From contig OZ037847.1 of the NCBI GenBank assembly GCA_964035575.1, positions 1,200,001 to 1,264,000 on the forward strand: DNA of 64,000 bases. Reading direction: 5' to 3'. Below are positions 9,185 through 19,018 of the stretch, piece by piece (within the stretch, counting starts at the first letter, position 1; each line of letters begins with the position of its first letter). The translations under genes were made by a program, and so were the position numbers. Origin of the DNA: Rhynchopus sp. YZ270_cl-10. Taxonomy: Eukaryota; Euglenozoa; Diplonemea; Diplonemida; Diplonemidae. The notes under the pieces were generated by a model. It was not told the DNA's origin. It did no database searches and saw only the letters and a list, made by a program, of their open reading frames with translations.

Positions 9185-12100
9185 ATGAACGAAAATGGAA
9201 ATAGCGATGACGAAGTACTTGGTGTGCGGAAGCGGAGTATACCGGCAGGGTTTGTGCTTAAGGCGGACCAGCAGGACTTGGATAAGCTGCTCATCTGCTT
9301 AGAGCAGCTTGCGGGGCTGGGGCACACCTCTATAGAATGCTCGCAGAAGTTTGCCGAAAGCATTGAGTCCAAGCTGTCAAAGTCGCCCACATCACCTGTT
9401 TCGCCCACCTCCCCTTCACGACACCCGCTTGCAGCAAGAATCCCCACCGAAGACCTGCAGGGCACTCTCTCCTGCATCCACCTCCTCATCGAAAACAAGG
9501 TCGACAATGTCCCATGCATCAAAACCGCCCTCCTTGAGATCCGAGAATCCCTGCAAAGGAGAAAGATCCCCGAGGTCTCCTCTCTCTGTGCTGCCGAGGT
9601 GTCCCCTCTGTGCGAAGGCGACAGCTCGCTTGGGGGGACGTCTCCACCTTCGCCGCCGGTTTTGAATATTATCCCAACAAGCCCAAAGAGGGATATGGAC
9701 TTCACTGTGGTGGATGCGGGTATACCCCTTCCTGACGTCATCCAACCAGTAATCAATTTTGACACAGACGCGGTCGAAGCCCCCAGCAATGCAACATACG
9801 AATGGCATGACGACGAAGAAAAGGCCTTTGAAAACGAATACGAAGTCGAAGACTGCCACCTCTGCCATGAAATGATCACTACCGACGAATTCGAGGCACA
9901 CTGGGCAAATGGTGTGCCGCCCCCGAAAGACCACCCCCTACAAAACGGAAAGGGTGTGATCGAGACAACACACGTTCACAAAGGGCAGGACGATCTTGGG
10001 CAGAAGATGATAAACCAATATACGGTTGTATCCGAGCTTGGGAAGGGTTCTTATGGAAAGGTCAAGCTGGTTGTGCATGTTCCTACCCGAAAGAACTTTG
10101 CGATTAAGATTTTGAACAAATCGCTGTTACGTGGTGTAAAGATGGGGATGGAGAAGACAGCGTTGGACGATGTGTTGGGAGAGGTGGCGATTATGAAGCG
10201 CTGCCACCACAAAAACGTCTGCCAGCTCCGCGAGGTCATTGACGACGAAAACGGGGGCAAGATGTACCTCATTGTGGACTACTACCAGAAGGGCCCGGTC
10301 TTCTGCCTTGAGAACAACGACGACCCGGACCCCCTCTCTGAGCCCCAGGTGAAAAAATATTTGATTGGCGTATGCCAAGGGCTCGACTACCTCCATCAGA
10401 TGAACATAATACACCGCGATATCAAGCCCGCCAACATCTTAGTTGGTTCCGACGACGAAGCCACGCTAACCGACTTCGGCATTTCCCATTCATGCGAAGG
10501 CAACAGCGAAGTCGCCGACACTAAAGGAACACCCGCATTCCTTACCCCTGAACAGATCAAACAGGAGCCCATTGACGGGAAGATGGCAGACATCTGGGCA
10601 GTAGGTGTCACCTTCTACGCAATGACCTACGCACAGCTTCCGTTCAAAGGCATGACCTACCTCGAACTCTGCAAGCAAGTCATCGAAGAGGACCCAGAGT
10701 ACCCCACCACAACAAGCCCTGCGCTGACAATGCTCATCAAAGGTATTTTGAAGAAGAATGTGGACGACCGCATCGGGAAGAACAACGGGGTGAGGGACAT
10801 TCTGGTGCATCCGTATCTTCTGGGGGAGCGGGGGGCAGAGCTGCAGACGCATACTGAGATCAATGTGACGGACGAAGATCGATCTGCGGCGGTGGTGACA
10901 GGGCGGAACATTCAGTTGCGTCTGGGCAACACTGTTGGAGTGATGCTTCAGGTGAAAGGTGCCATGAAAGGCTTCCTCGGAGGACCCAAAAAGAAGAAGG
11001 ACAACGGCCTCCTCAACCTCGACGTAAACATCAACAACCAAGGCTCTGGCGATCCTCAACTCTCCGCAAGCGGTGGCAACCTCGAAATCGAATATGAAGA
11101 CGACGACGAAGACGACGAAGATGACAAACCCGTCGTCCCCAGCCCCAGCAACGCCAGCGGACGCAAATCCCCTTCCTTCCTCATCAGAAGCTCCGGCTCT
11201 CAAATCCCCCTCACCCCAAAGCGCTCCTTCAGAACCGAAGAGCAAGCCGTAATGGAGGATACCAGCAAAGACGACGTTGTGAAGCAAATAGAAAAGCTTC
11301 TCCAAGAAGAGGTATGTTCACATTGTTTTGGATTAAAAAAACGCAATAAAAAAACAAAAAAAAAAACAGGAAAAGGAGTTGACGCTGAACTGCATCAAAT
11401 TCGATTTCATCCCCGAGCAGGTTCTTTTGGGGAAAAATCTGACGTCGTTCACATCTCATTTGAACGGCCTGACGTGCCTCCCGAAAGATATCAATCAGCT
11501 TGAAAATTTGGTCAATCTAAGCATCGCGCACAACCGTATAACATACCTTCCAGACTCGATATGCGACCTGAAGCATCTCAACAGGCTTGACTGCAACCAC
11601 AACGAGCTGTGCGCCCTCCCTTCCAACTTCGGCAATCTGAAGCAGCTTAAGGTCATCAACCTCGACTACAACTGCTTTGTCGAGGTACCCGATGCTGTGT
11701 GCGAAATCAAAGGGCTAGACCAGTGCTTCATCATCCAAAATGTTGAAATTTCCGAGTTTCCCGAAGGGATCACACAATGGGAGAGTTGCCAGGTATTGCC
11801 CATTTTATATAAACCACGAAAATGGATTGTAGGACTGCATGGTTTGGGGTCCACCCCCTGGTAGAGCCGGTCATACCAAAGTACACTGTTCACGACTTTG
11901 TATTTCAAATCAACTTTTTTTACATCTACTGTGGTAGGCCGCAGGGTGCTGCGGCTGGCATCGTACAGTGGGTCAGTCGGGGGTGCCTGCATCAAACAAC
12001 TACAGTTTTTTATTAAAATGCCAAACCGTTAATTGTGTCATCTCTACCCTCTTTGGAGTTCTCATCTCTCGAATCCTCCCCCTTTGGTGATTGTTTATTG

Positions 12101-13162
12101 AGAAGGAAAACAACAACAGCAACAACAACAACACCAACACAGTTCGCATTGACCAACACACCGCGCATGCTGAAGCTGTACCAGAAGATGGTCGCAGAAG
12201 GTACCTTCCCTGTGAAGAATGTGACCATGGTGTGGAACAAGCTTTACCCCGACCCTGTGGAGGAGCATCTGTACCTGGGGTCCCTGCGGACGGCGCAGAC
12301 GGAGAAGATTCTGAAGGAGCTGCAGATCAACCGCATCGTGACGGCAGGCAAAGGCCTTCTCATCCTAGACCCCCTCCCCGCGGGCATGGAGCAGGTCACG
12401 CTCAACGTGGACGACAACCCCGACCAAAAGATGACACCCTTCTTCAACGACATCACCGAATATATAGAGAAGCAGCTGGAGGACGAGAAATCTGTTCTCG
12501 TGCACTGTTTTGCAGGGCTCTCGCGATCTGTTGCGGTGGTATGTGGAGTATTTATTTACTTTGACAAAAAAAAAATCAAAAAAAAAGTGACTGTGGAGCT
12601 TTGCTGGCAACTATTCCAACAGTTCTTCAAAAAAAAGCAAAAAAAAAATCTACAAAAAATACACGTCAGGTCTGCGCTTACCTCATCAAGTCCAAGAATA
12701 TGACATTCAAAGACGCGATAACTCTCGTAAAGAAGGCCCGTCCAGCGGCAAACCCAAACAACGGATTCAGAAAACAGGTATGTTACCCAGAGACATTCGT
12801 CGGGCGTTTGCGCTTTGTCCTTTTCTTCTTCTTCTTCTGCATCCAGAGGGTTTACATTACAACAACTTCTTCGTCTTTAATGTGCCAAAGACCCGCGAGG
12901 CTTAGGCTCATCTACTCTCCCCCTACCCTAAGATGGTTCTGTGTTCTCCACACATCAATCGTTTTTTAAACCGAACCCTCACTACAGCTGATCGAATATG
13001 AACACGAACTGCATGGGACACGCTTGGATCCGAAAGACATTGAAAATTTTTCTAATGGTATGTAAAAGAACATGCGGGCGTTCTTCGTTCAATTTCAAAG
13101 TCGTCACCCTCTGTACACCCTTCTTCTTTACAGGGCCTAGCGTCGAACCAGAAGACATTTGA
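9185..13162 (+). CDS. CaMKK-like kinase / LRR / dual-specificity phosphatase fusion, six exons
   Basis: Predicted exons: 9185-11311, 11370-11792, 12143-12538, 12670-12777, 12988-13057, 13134-13162 (1050 aa). All introns are GTAT...YAG. The first four are phase 0 and the last phase 1, so the frame is continuous. Residues about 279-545 are a Ser/Thr kinase: GKGSYGKV loop, AIK lysine, HRDIKPAN (Asp412), DFG (Asp430) and GTPAFLTPE. The KGPV segment and the tail INVTDEDR match the CaMKK/LKB1-activating kinase group. Residues 710-850 (exon 2) carry about five leucine-rich repeats. Residues 851-1018 are a dual-specificity phosphatase with HCFAGLSRS (Cys972) and the conserved Asp pair near 940. The N-terminus has a C-x2-C...H motif near 223-239 and a Ser/Pro-rich linker. 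Both enzymes look catalytically intact. The start was chosen as the ATG after non-coding direct repeats; the frame stays open upstream to 8876. Separate genes are possible but less likely, since neither downstream module has its own good start. Confidence 0.8.
11815..12000 (+). repeat. composite dispersed repeat A+D inside intron 2
   Basis: Lies in the 350-nt second intron (11793-12142) of the kinase/phosphatase gene. Blocks match 4845-4978: cgaaaatggattgtagga, then gtacactgttcacgac, tttgtatttcaa, ggctggcatcgta, and gtcagtcgggggtgcctgca. A CAA-rich tract then precedes the acceptor ccaacacag (ending at 12142). Confidence 0.6.
12891..12915 (+). repeat. partial hairpin repeat family B in intron 4
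   Basis: Fragment cgcgaggcttaggctcatct within the intron 12778-12987. It matches the right half of family B. Confidence 0.35.
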
Positions 13163-13860
13163 CATCTCTCCCTTTTTGAGTGTCACCGCTTTGCTGCCAT
13201 CTTGAAGCAAACACTCTGTGGACTTATTCAAGCTTTGTCAGGAAATGCAGCAGGGGTGGGCACGCTCAAACCGCAACCAGCAGCCTTGCATCGTCAATAG
13301 TGGGGGGTATTCGTCTCTGCACGGCTTTCAAGACGATAGGGGTGTTCTAGGTGATTCAGGAGGAGAGGGTGACGTTCCTCTTTACTCTTCTCTTTTCTTT
13401 TAGCGTATAAATTGGCGCACCATGTGTATGGCATTGCCAGCTAGACCTCTTACCAACTTTTTTTCTTTTTCTTGAAAAACCAGAAGTACTTTTCTCAATG
13501 TACGGATATGCTGTCTCTGTTGTCTTTTGTTTTTGTTTTCAATGTACAGTTGGCGAAGGTTTTTCTTTTTGCGACATTTTCGGCCTTCGATCACACCCCA
13601 TTGCAATAGCCCACCTTTTTTTGAATGCTAAACACGCGTGGTCATTTTCAAGATCCACGCGCTCTTGAGCAGCCCTTCGTTCATTTTTCTACTTAGTTTG
13701 TATTTCATTCTTTTTCGGTTGTGCACCTAAGGATGGCAGCAGGCGCGCAAATTGCCCAATAGCACACACTGCTGCAACAGCGAAGAGAAATGGTAACTTC
13801 TGGCACTCTCAACCCCATCCTCTTCTGGGGGCTTATGTCCATACACACCTTTATTATGTT

Positions 13861-13890
13861 AGTGACTGAGCACGGCTTAGGTTCATCTCG
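13861..13890 (+). repeat. hairpin repeat family B copy
   Basis: Reads agtgactgagcacggcttag followed by gttcatctcg. Degenerate but with the same order of blocks. Confidence 0.45.
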
Positions 13891-13935
13891 GTTGTACACT
13901 GGCTTTTGTATTTCACGTTACATTCATACATGGTA

Positions 13936-14032
13936 GTCAGGCCGACTTAACACACCCAAATTTTGACTTTTTTTTTTTGACTTCTGAAAGTCAAGAAAAT
14001 TCAGGATTTTCGAAAGTCAGAGTCGGCCAGAC
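13936..14032. mobile_element. 97-bp TA-flanked MITE
   Basis: The terminal inverted repeats are gtcaggccgact at the left and agtcggccagac at the right (one mismatch). TA flanks both sides (13934-13935, 14033-14034). Inner segments gactttt and gaaagtc add further pairing. The pattern is Tc1/mariner-like, with no coding capacity. Confidence 0.65.
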
Positions 14033-15261
14033 TACTATGTGTTTTTTTTTCATTATTTTGCCCCAAAAACGAACCACGTATTGCTATGCGTACACCTGCT
14101 GTCAAAGCCTGGGTCCTGCTGTTTTTTTTTGTTTATGCTGAAAGCCTTGTTGTATTGGTATAGACACCATTCCACTCCACTCCAGAGTCACTCCATGCAA
14201 TTGTCACTGTAGTCGGGTGGTGTCGGCGTTATTTAGATGAGTGTGAGGGGTGCATTTTTGTCAAGTTTATCTTTCCCCCTTTTTTCTGATGCTGTGCGAT
14301 ATCTATTCGTGATCAGGGTGACTCAGTGAGATGGGTTATCTTAGATTTTTCGTTTTGCTTTTTTTTTTTCTTTGGCATAAAGGGCAAATCCACCGTCTCG
14401 CAAGAGCGGGGTTGCCCGAAGGCTCCTTCGCATTATTTCCTAAAGAGAGACGAAAACGATATGCCACATAGCAACTTTTTGAGATGGCACGTTCCGTGAG
14501 GTACGTTTGCATCTTTCGGGGCTATTTTTTGTAGTATTTTTTTTTTTTTTTTTTTTTTTTTGTGTTATCAAGCATTGACGAATAGAAATGGAAAACGACG
14601 GATGGTGCGTGCCCGCTTTAGCGTATTGTTTTTCCACTAACATCACTCACATTCATCAGTGAAAAACGCAACCCTTTTGCGGTGCGATAAACGAAAAAGT
14701 GTTTTCTTTATTTCATTTAACTGTCATATCCTGAAGTCGTTTTCTATTTTTTTGTGCCATCTTCTCTCGCCACCCTACCTAGTCAACGTTGCACGGAGAG
14801 CCTGTGTCTCCAGCGTTTTACAGTATTTTTCTTTTTTCGAAAGAAGAACATAGAAAACACCTCAATTGATACGCCCTCACCGACGGGTACCCTGATGAGC
14901 GAAAACTCTGAAATTGGCATTTTTTTTTTTTGTCAAACCTAATCACCCATGCTAATTGGTGATGTTTGGTTGTCAAAAAAAGGCTGATATTTATTTGCCA
15001 CCGTATCTTAACAACAAGAAGGCACAAAACAGCTTCAGCGGAATCCACACACACACACACTCTCTCTCTGCCTCCTACTCACATTCCCCGTGGATATCAA
15101 TGAATTGCCCAGCGGATGGAATAACCTAGAGAGGGATTGAAGGGAGATATTTTACACCCACCCGCCTTTTTTTTGCAAGGTGGTTAAGGGCAACATTAGA
15201 TGAAAAGAGGCACATTCATTTTCTCTCTTTTTTCAGTTCCCTCTTCTCTTCATACTTTGTA

Positions 15262-15430
15262 GTCCGCTTGAGTCCACCAAAAAAATTCCACCAAGACCCG
15301 AGTTGAGGCGGACTTGAGGCGGAGTTTTGACTGAGTCCAGCCAGACTCGGCCTGAGTCTGCCAAAAGTCCGTCTCAAGTCCGCCCGAGTATTGGCGGAGT
15401 TGAGGCGGACTATGGTGGACGCAGGCGGAC
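15262..15430. mobile_element. 169-bp TA-flanked MITE rich in ggcggac
   Basis: The left end gtccgcttgagtccacc and right end ggtggacgcaggcggac are inverted repeats. TA flanks both ends (15260-15261, 15431-15432). The interior repeats ggcggac and gagtccgc-like motifs in both orientations. Non-coding. Confidence 0.65.
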
Positions 15431-15700
15431 TACGAAGTATGTCTCTTTATATGATTTTGTTTTATGTTTTTCTTTCAAGTTTCGGGTACATTTAGTGCAC
15501 CCTATTATACCTTCTATTCAGTAGAATAGTTAGTATACGAAACAATGTTTTTTTTTTTTCTCCACACACCCCTCCGATAGTACACTACTACCCCAAAAAA
15601 AGCCCCCTTTCGTTATTCATCTGTTTTTGGGGAGGGACCCCGAGGTTCTTTTCTCAGCATTGCCTCCCTTCCAATCGATAGAGTTTTTTTTTTCTTTTTA

Positions 15701-15738
15701 GGTACACTGTTCAGAGGGATTTGCATTTCAACTCAATT
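15701..15738 (+). repeat. dispersed repeat family A copy
   Basis: Reads ggtacactgttcagaggga followed by tttgcatttcaact. It follows a T run, as other copies do. Confidence 0.45.
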
Positions 15739-16199
15739 TTTTTTTGTTATCCTTGCGCTGAATGCAACGAACGGAGCCGGGGTTGCGAAACTTTTTTTGG
15801 TTCTGCCCTGCTATTGTAATGGGCAAGGTGACATACCATCGCCTAAACATACTGTGGACACGATCCTTTGGTCTCGCTTCTCTTCAAGGGATGAAGTCGG
15901 AGGTGACAGAAAAAATTACCACAGGGACATATTGCCAATCCCCTTAACCCAACAAAAGACTACAAAATAAAAACAATCTAGACAAAGCCGCCCCCATCCC
16001 CGTCCAGGCAAAATAAAAAAGTAAAAGAATGCCCTTCCTCAGTCCGGAAATATCACCTCAACCGGTTACCTGCCGTAAAAAAAAAAAAAAAGATTTGTCA
16101 CAAAATCTATCCAAAGAAAGAAAAATCAATTTGAAATTTGTAGTTGATCCCCTCTAAAATTTTTCCGTGACTTCCGCAAAAAGTCAAAAAAAACGAAAA

Positions 16200-16372
16200 C
16201 CTGGGGGGGGGGGTCCACTATTCAGCGGAAAAAAATTTTTTTCCCCAGAATTTCTCAGGGGGGGTCCACTATTCAAAGGAAAAAAAATTTAAAAAAACCC
16301 AGAATTCCCAGGGGGGGTCTACTATTCAAGGGGGGTCTACTATTCAGGGGGGGTCCACTATTCGGCCCCCCC
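16200..16372 (+). repeat. five-fold ggggtccactattc repeat cluster with G runs
   Basis: The unit g(6-10)tc(c/t)actattc occurs five times between 16203 and 16372, separated by A-rich spacers of falling length. The G runs could form quadruplex structures. No ORF. Confidence 0.6.
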
Positions 16373-16835
16373 CAGTAAAAATTTGTAGAATACATTTATT
16401 TAGGGTGGCTAAGTGTTAGCTACTTTCATCTGGCGATTACTTCCTCCCTATGGGGTATGGGGTGTGTGAATCTGCACTGGGGACTGGGGGGAAACAGAGA
16501 ACCAAATGGTACGAAAATTTTGTTTTGAGTTTGAGGGGGATTTCTTGAGATATGTACACGAGGGGCATATTCTTTCAAAAAAAAATTTTTCTTTTTCTTC
16601 GGGGCCATCCCTCCGTTTATAAAAAAAACAACCCCCTTCCCCCGTCTTGGCTCTGATCATTTCCATGAATTATCCAACAAAGAAATCGATGGACAGTGCA
16701 GTTTTTTTCAAAACCGATGGGGGGCTATTTTTTTTTTTTTGCAAGGTGGCTAAGGTTACCATTTTATTATTCCCCCCTCTTTTGGGAAGATGCAACCTCT
16801 TCCCATGCATTTCCAAAAAAAAAAAAAAAAAAAAA

Positions 16836-17273
16836 ACAAGTAATTGCTATCGGAAAAAAAACGGGGTGTGATGTGGAACTCCATCCTGTAGAAATAATCT
16901 ACAGCACGTCCAGCATTCTGCTCTTCTGCAGGTATGTTAACGCTCTTCGTACGCTGCCAGATCCACTGGGACGCCAGCATCTGAAACGTTCAAGAAGGGG
17001 CGCTGTCCTCTCCGTCCAGCACCATCTGCTCGATAGCGTTGTTGGACGTCGGCTCGGTAGGCTCGGCGTGTTCCAGCTCGTTTTTGTCCACAGGCTCCCC
17101 ACATTGTCGTCGTCGTTGGAGTGCGGAAGAAGCACAGAATGCACAGACTACAACACATCGATCACACCAGGCACATCAGCACCTCCAGCAAATCGCCAGG
17201 ATGCTACGGTGGTTTCGAAAATCGCGCGGGGTTTTCCACAGCACACCCCGTTTTTTTCTTAGCAATTACTTGT
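16836..17273. mobile_element. 438-bp TIR element enclosing protein-like sequence
   Basis: The left end (16836-16876, acaagtaattgcta then a short A run then cggggtgtgatgtgg) and right end (17236-17273) are about 40-bp inverted repeats with a few differences. The interior (about 16880-17230) is GC-richer than its surroundings. It has a minus-strand open frame, 17175 to a stop at 16990, with cysteine spacing C-x2-C-x2-C-x3-C-x2-C followed by an acidic tail (EHAEPTEPT, EQMVLDGEDS). There is no start codon at its head, so it looks like a captured exon piece. No target duplication is clear because poly-A abuts the left end. Confidence 0.55.
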
Positions 17274-17377
17274 CCTTGTTGTTATTGTTGTTTTCAACCA
17301 CCTTCCTTCAACCCTTGTGGGATCAGTCGTTATTTTTTCGCGAAAACATGAAATTACACATTTCAAGAGAACAAATT

Positions 17378-18429
17378 AAAAAGGGTCCTTATTTGCATTT
17401 TTGGGCTCCGCCCGTGCAGTGGTGGGGTCAATCTCGAAAATTGGACAATTTTTTGACCACTTAAATTTTGAGAAATATGAGCCCGGTTGCTTATACGTGG
17501 GGCCCATTTTCGGCTAAAATTTTCCTCAAAATCTGGTTTTGTAAAATTGACCCTTTACTCCCCCCCCACATCGATTTCAATACTATACCTTACTTCACCT
17601 ACGGTTGCCCTTACAGGGGGGGGTGAAGGAAGGTAAGCTGAAAAAGGGTCCTTATTTGCATTTTTGGGCTCCGCCCGTGCAGTGGTGGGGTCAATCTCGA
17701 AAATTGGACAATTTTTTGACCACTTAAATTTTGAGAAATATGAGCCCGGTTGCTTATACGTGGGGCCCATTTTCGGCTAAAATTTTCCTCAAAATCTGGT
17801 TTTGTAAAATTGACCCTTTACTCCCCCCCCACATCGATTTCAATACTATACCTTACTTCACCTACGGTTGCCCTTACAGGGGGGGGTGAAGGAAGGTAAG
17901 CTGAAAAAGGGTCCTTATTTGCATTTTTGGGCTCCGCCCGTGCAGTGGTGGGGTCAATCTCGAAAATTGGACAATTTTTTGACCACTTAAATTTTGAGAA
18001 ATATGAGCCCGGTTGCTTATACGTGGGGCCCATTTTCGGCTAAAATTTTCCTCAAAATCTGGTTTTGTAAAATTGACCCTTTACTCCCCCCCCACATCGA
18101 TTTCAATACTATACCTTACTTCACCTACGGTTGCCCTTACAGGGGGGGGTGAAGGAAGGTAAGCTGAAAAAGGGTCCTTATTTGCATTTTTGGGCTCCGC
18201 CCGTGCAGTGGTGGGGTCAATCTCGAAAATTGGACAATTTTTTGACCACTTAAATTTTGAGAAATATGAGCCCGGTTGCTTATACGTGGGGCCCATTTTC
18301 GGCTAAAATTTTCCTCAAAATCTGGTTTTGTAAAATTGACCCTTTACTCCCCCCCCACATCGATTTCAATACTATACCTTACTTCACCTACGGTTGCCCT
18401 TACAGGGGGGGGTGAAGGAAGGTAAGCTG
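17378..18429 (+). repeat. satellite: four perfect tandem copies of 263 bp
   Basis: The unit starts aaaaagggtccttatttgca and ends ggaaggtaagctg. Four head-to-tail copies start at 17378, 17641, 17904 and 18167. I see no differences between copies by eye. Each contains ctccgcccgtgcagtggtgg and runs of C and G. A minus-strand 71-codon frame in each unit is a by-product. The near-perfect identity points to recent duplication or to an assembly effect. Confidence 0.9.
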
Positions 18430-18497
18430 AAAAAAAAAAAAACTACAGGGGGGAAGAATGAGAAGAGATAAACCAAGAAGAACAAGGATATACCCTA

Positions 18498-18609
18498 GTG
18501 GTGGCTGTGTTGTGATAACTGCCCATAATACATAATACACATCGCAATACAGCTGTATTGTAATGTATTATGTATTGTGATGGGCAGTTATCACAAATAC
18601 AGCCATCAC
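18498..18609. mobile_element. 112-bp near-palindromic TA-flanked MITE
   Basis: The left arm gtggtggctgtgttgtgata and right arm tatcacaaatacagccatcac pair with a few mismatches. The inner part (actgccca/tgggcagt, caatacag/ctgtattg) continues the palindrome to the centre. TA flanks both ends (18496-18497 and 18610-18611). Non-coding; it fits a Tc1/mariner-type MITE. Confidence 0.7.
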
Positions 18610-18783
18610 TAATATACTCCCTCTGCGACCCCTCACCCTTTCCCTTTCATACCAAATGGTGAGGGATCTTCGTGCGAAGAGCAAAAAAAAAAAAAAAAGC
18701 AAAGTAGCTCCCCCCCATCACCACAGTTTTCCCCCCTTCAACCTTGACTTACTCAAAATAACTCCCTCTACGCCCACCCACCC

Positions 18784-18984
18784 CAGTGTTGGCAGGTTTA
18801 ATACAAGGGTGTTTAAAACAGGTGTACTAAACTGTACTAAACTGTACTAAACTGTACTAAACTGTACTAAACTGTACTAAACTGTACTAAACTGTACTAA
18901 ACTGTACTAAACTGTACTAAACTTGTATTAAACTTGTATTAAACCTGTACTAAACTTTTGGGGCGCTGTACTAAACCAACACTG
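18784..18984. mobile_element. 201-bp hAT-like MITE with internal 10-bp minisatellite
   Basis: The termini are cagtgttgg and ccaacactg, typical in style for hAT elements. The 8-bp sequence acccaccc flanks both sides (18776-18783 and 18985-18992), matching the hAT target-duplication length, though the flank is low in complexity. Inside, ctgtactaaa is repeated about nine times (18833-18920) and diverges into cttgtattaaa. The element ends only 34 bp before the helicase start codon, so it may lie in that gene's promoter or 5'UTR. Confidence 0.65.
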
Positions 18985-19018
18985 ACCCACCCACCCACCC
19001 ACCCACACTAAGGTTACA

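Larger units (their letters stand above)
13163..16835. other. gene-free stretch with mini-elements
   Basis: No supported gene. It includes TA-flanked mini-elements at 13936-14032 and 15262-15430, a family B copy at 13861-13890, a family A copy at 15701-15738, and a G-run repeat cluster at 16200-16372. A Lys/Arg-rich open frame on the minus strand at 13606-13400 (68 codons) is not convincing. Confidence 0.5.

Noticed and set aside
13400-13606. 68-codon minus-strand Lys/Arg-rich frame
   Set aside because: Some coding look, but crosses T-rich tracts and has no recognisable family or neighbours.
17555-18296. 71-codon minus frame repeated in the 263-bp units
   Set aside because: A by-product of the satellite repeat; no family resemblance and no start context.
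18776-18992. Telomere or centromere repeat for the ctgtactaaa tract
   Set aside because: The tract is short, internal to a TIR element, and not at a contig end.
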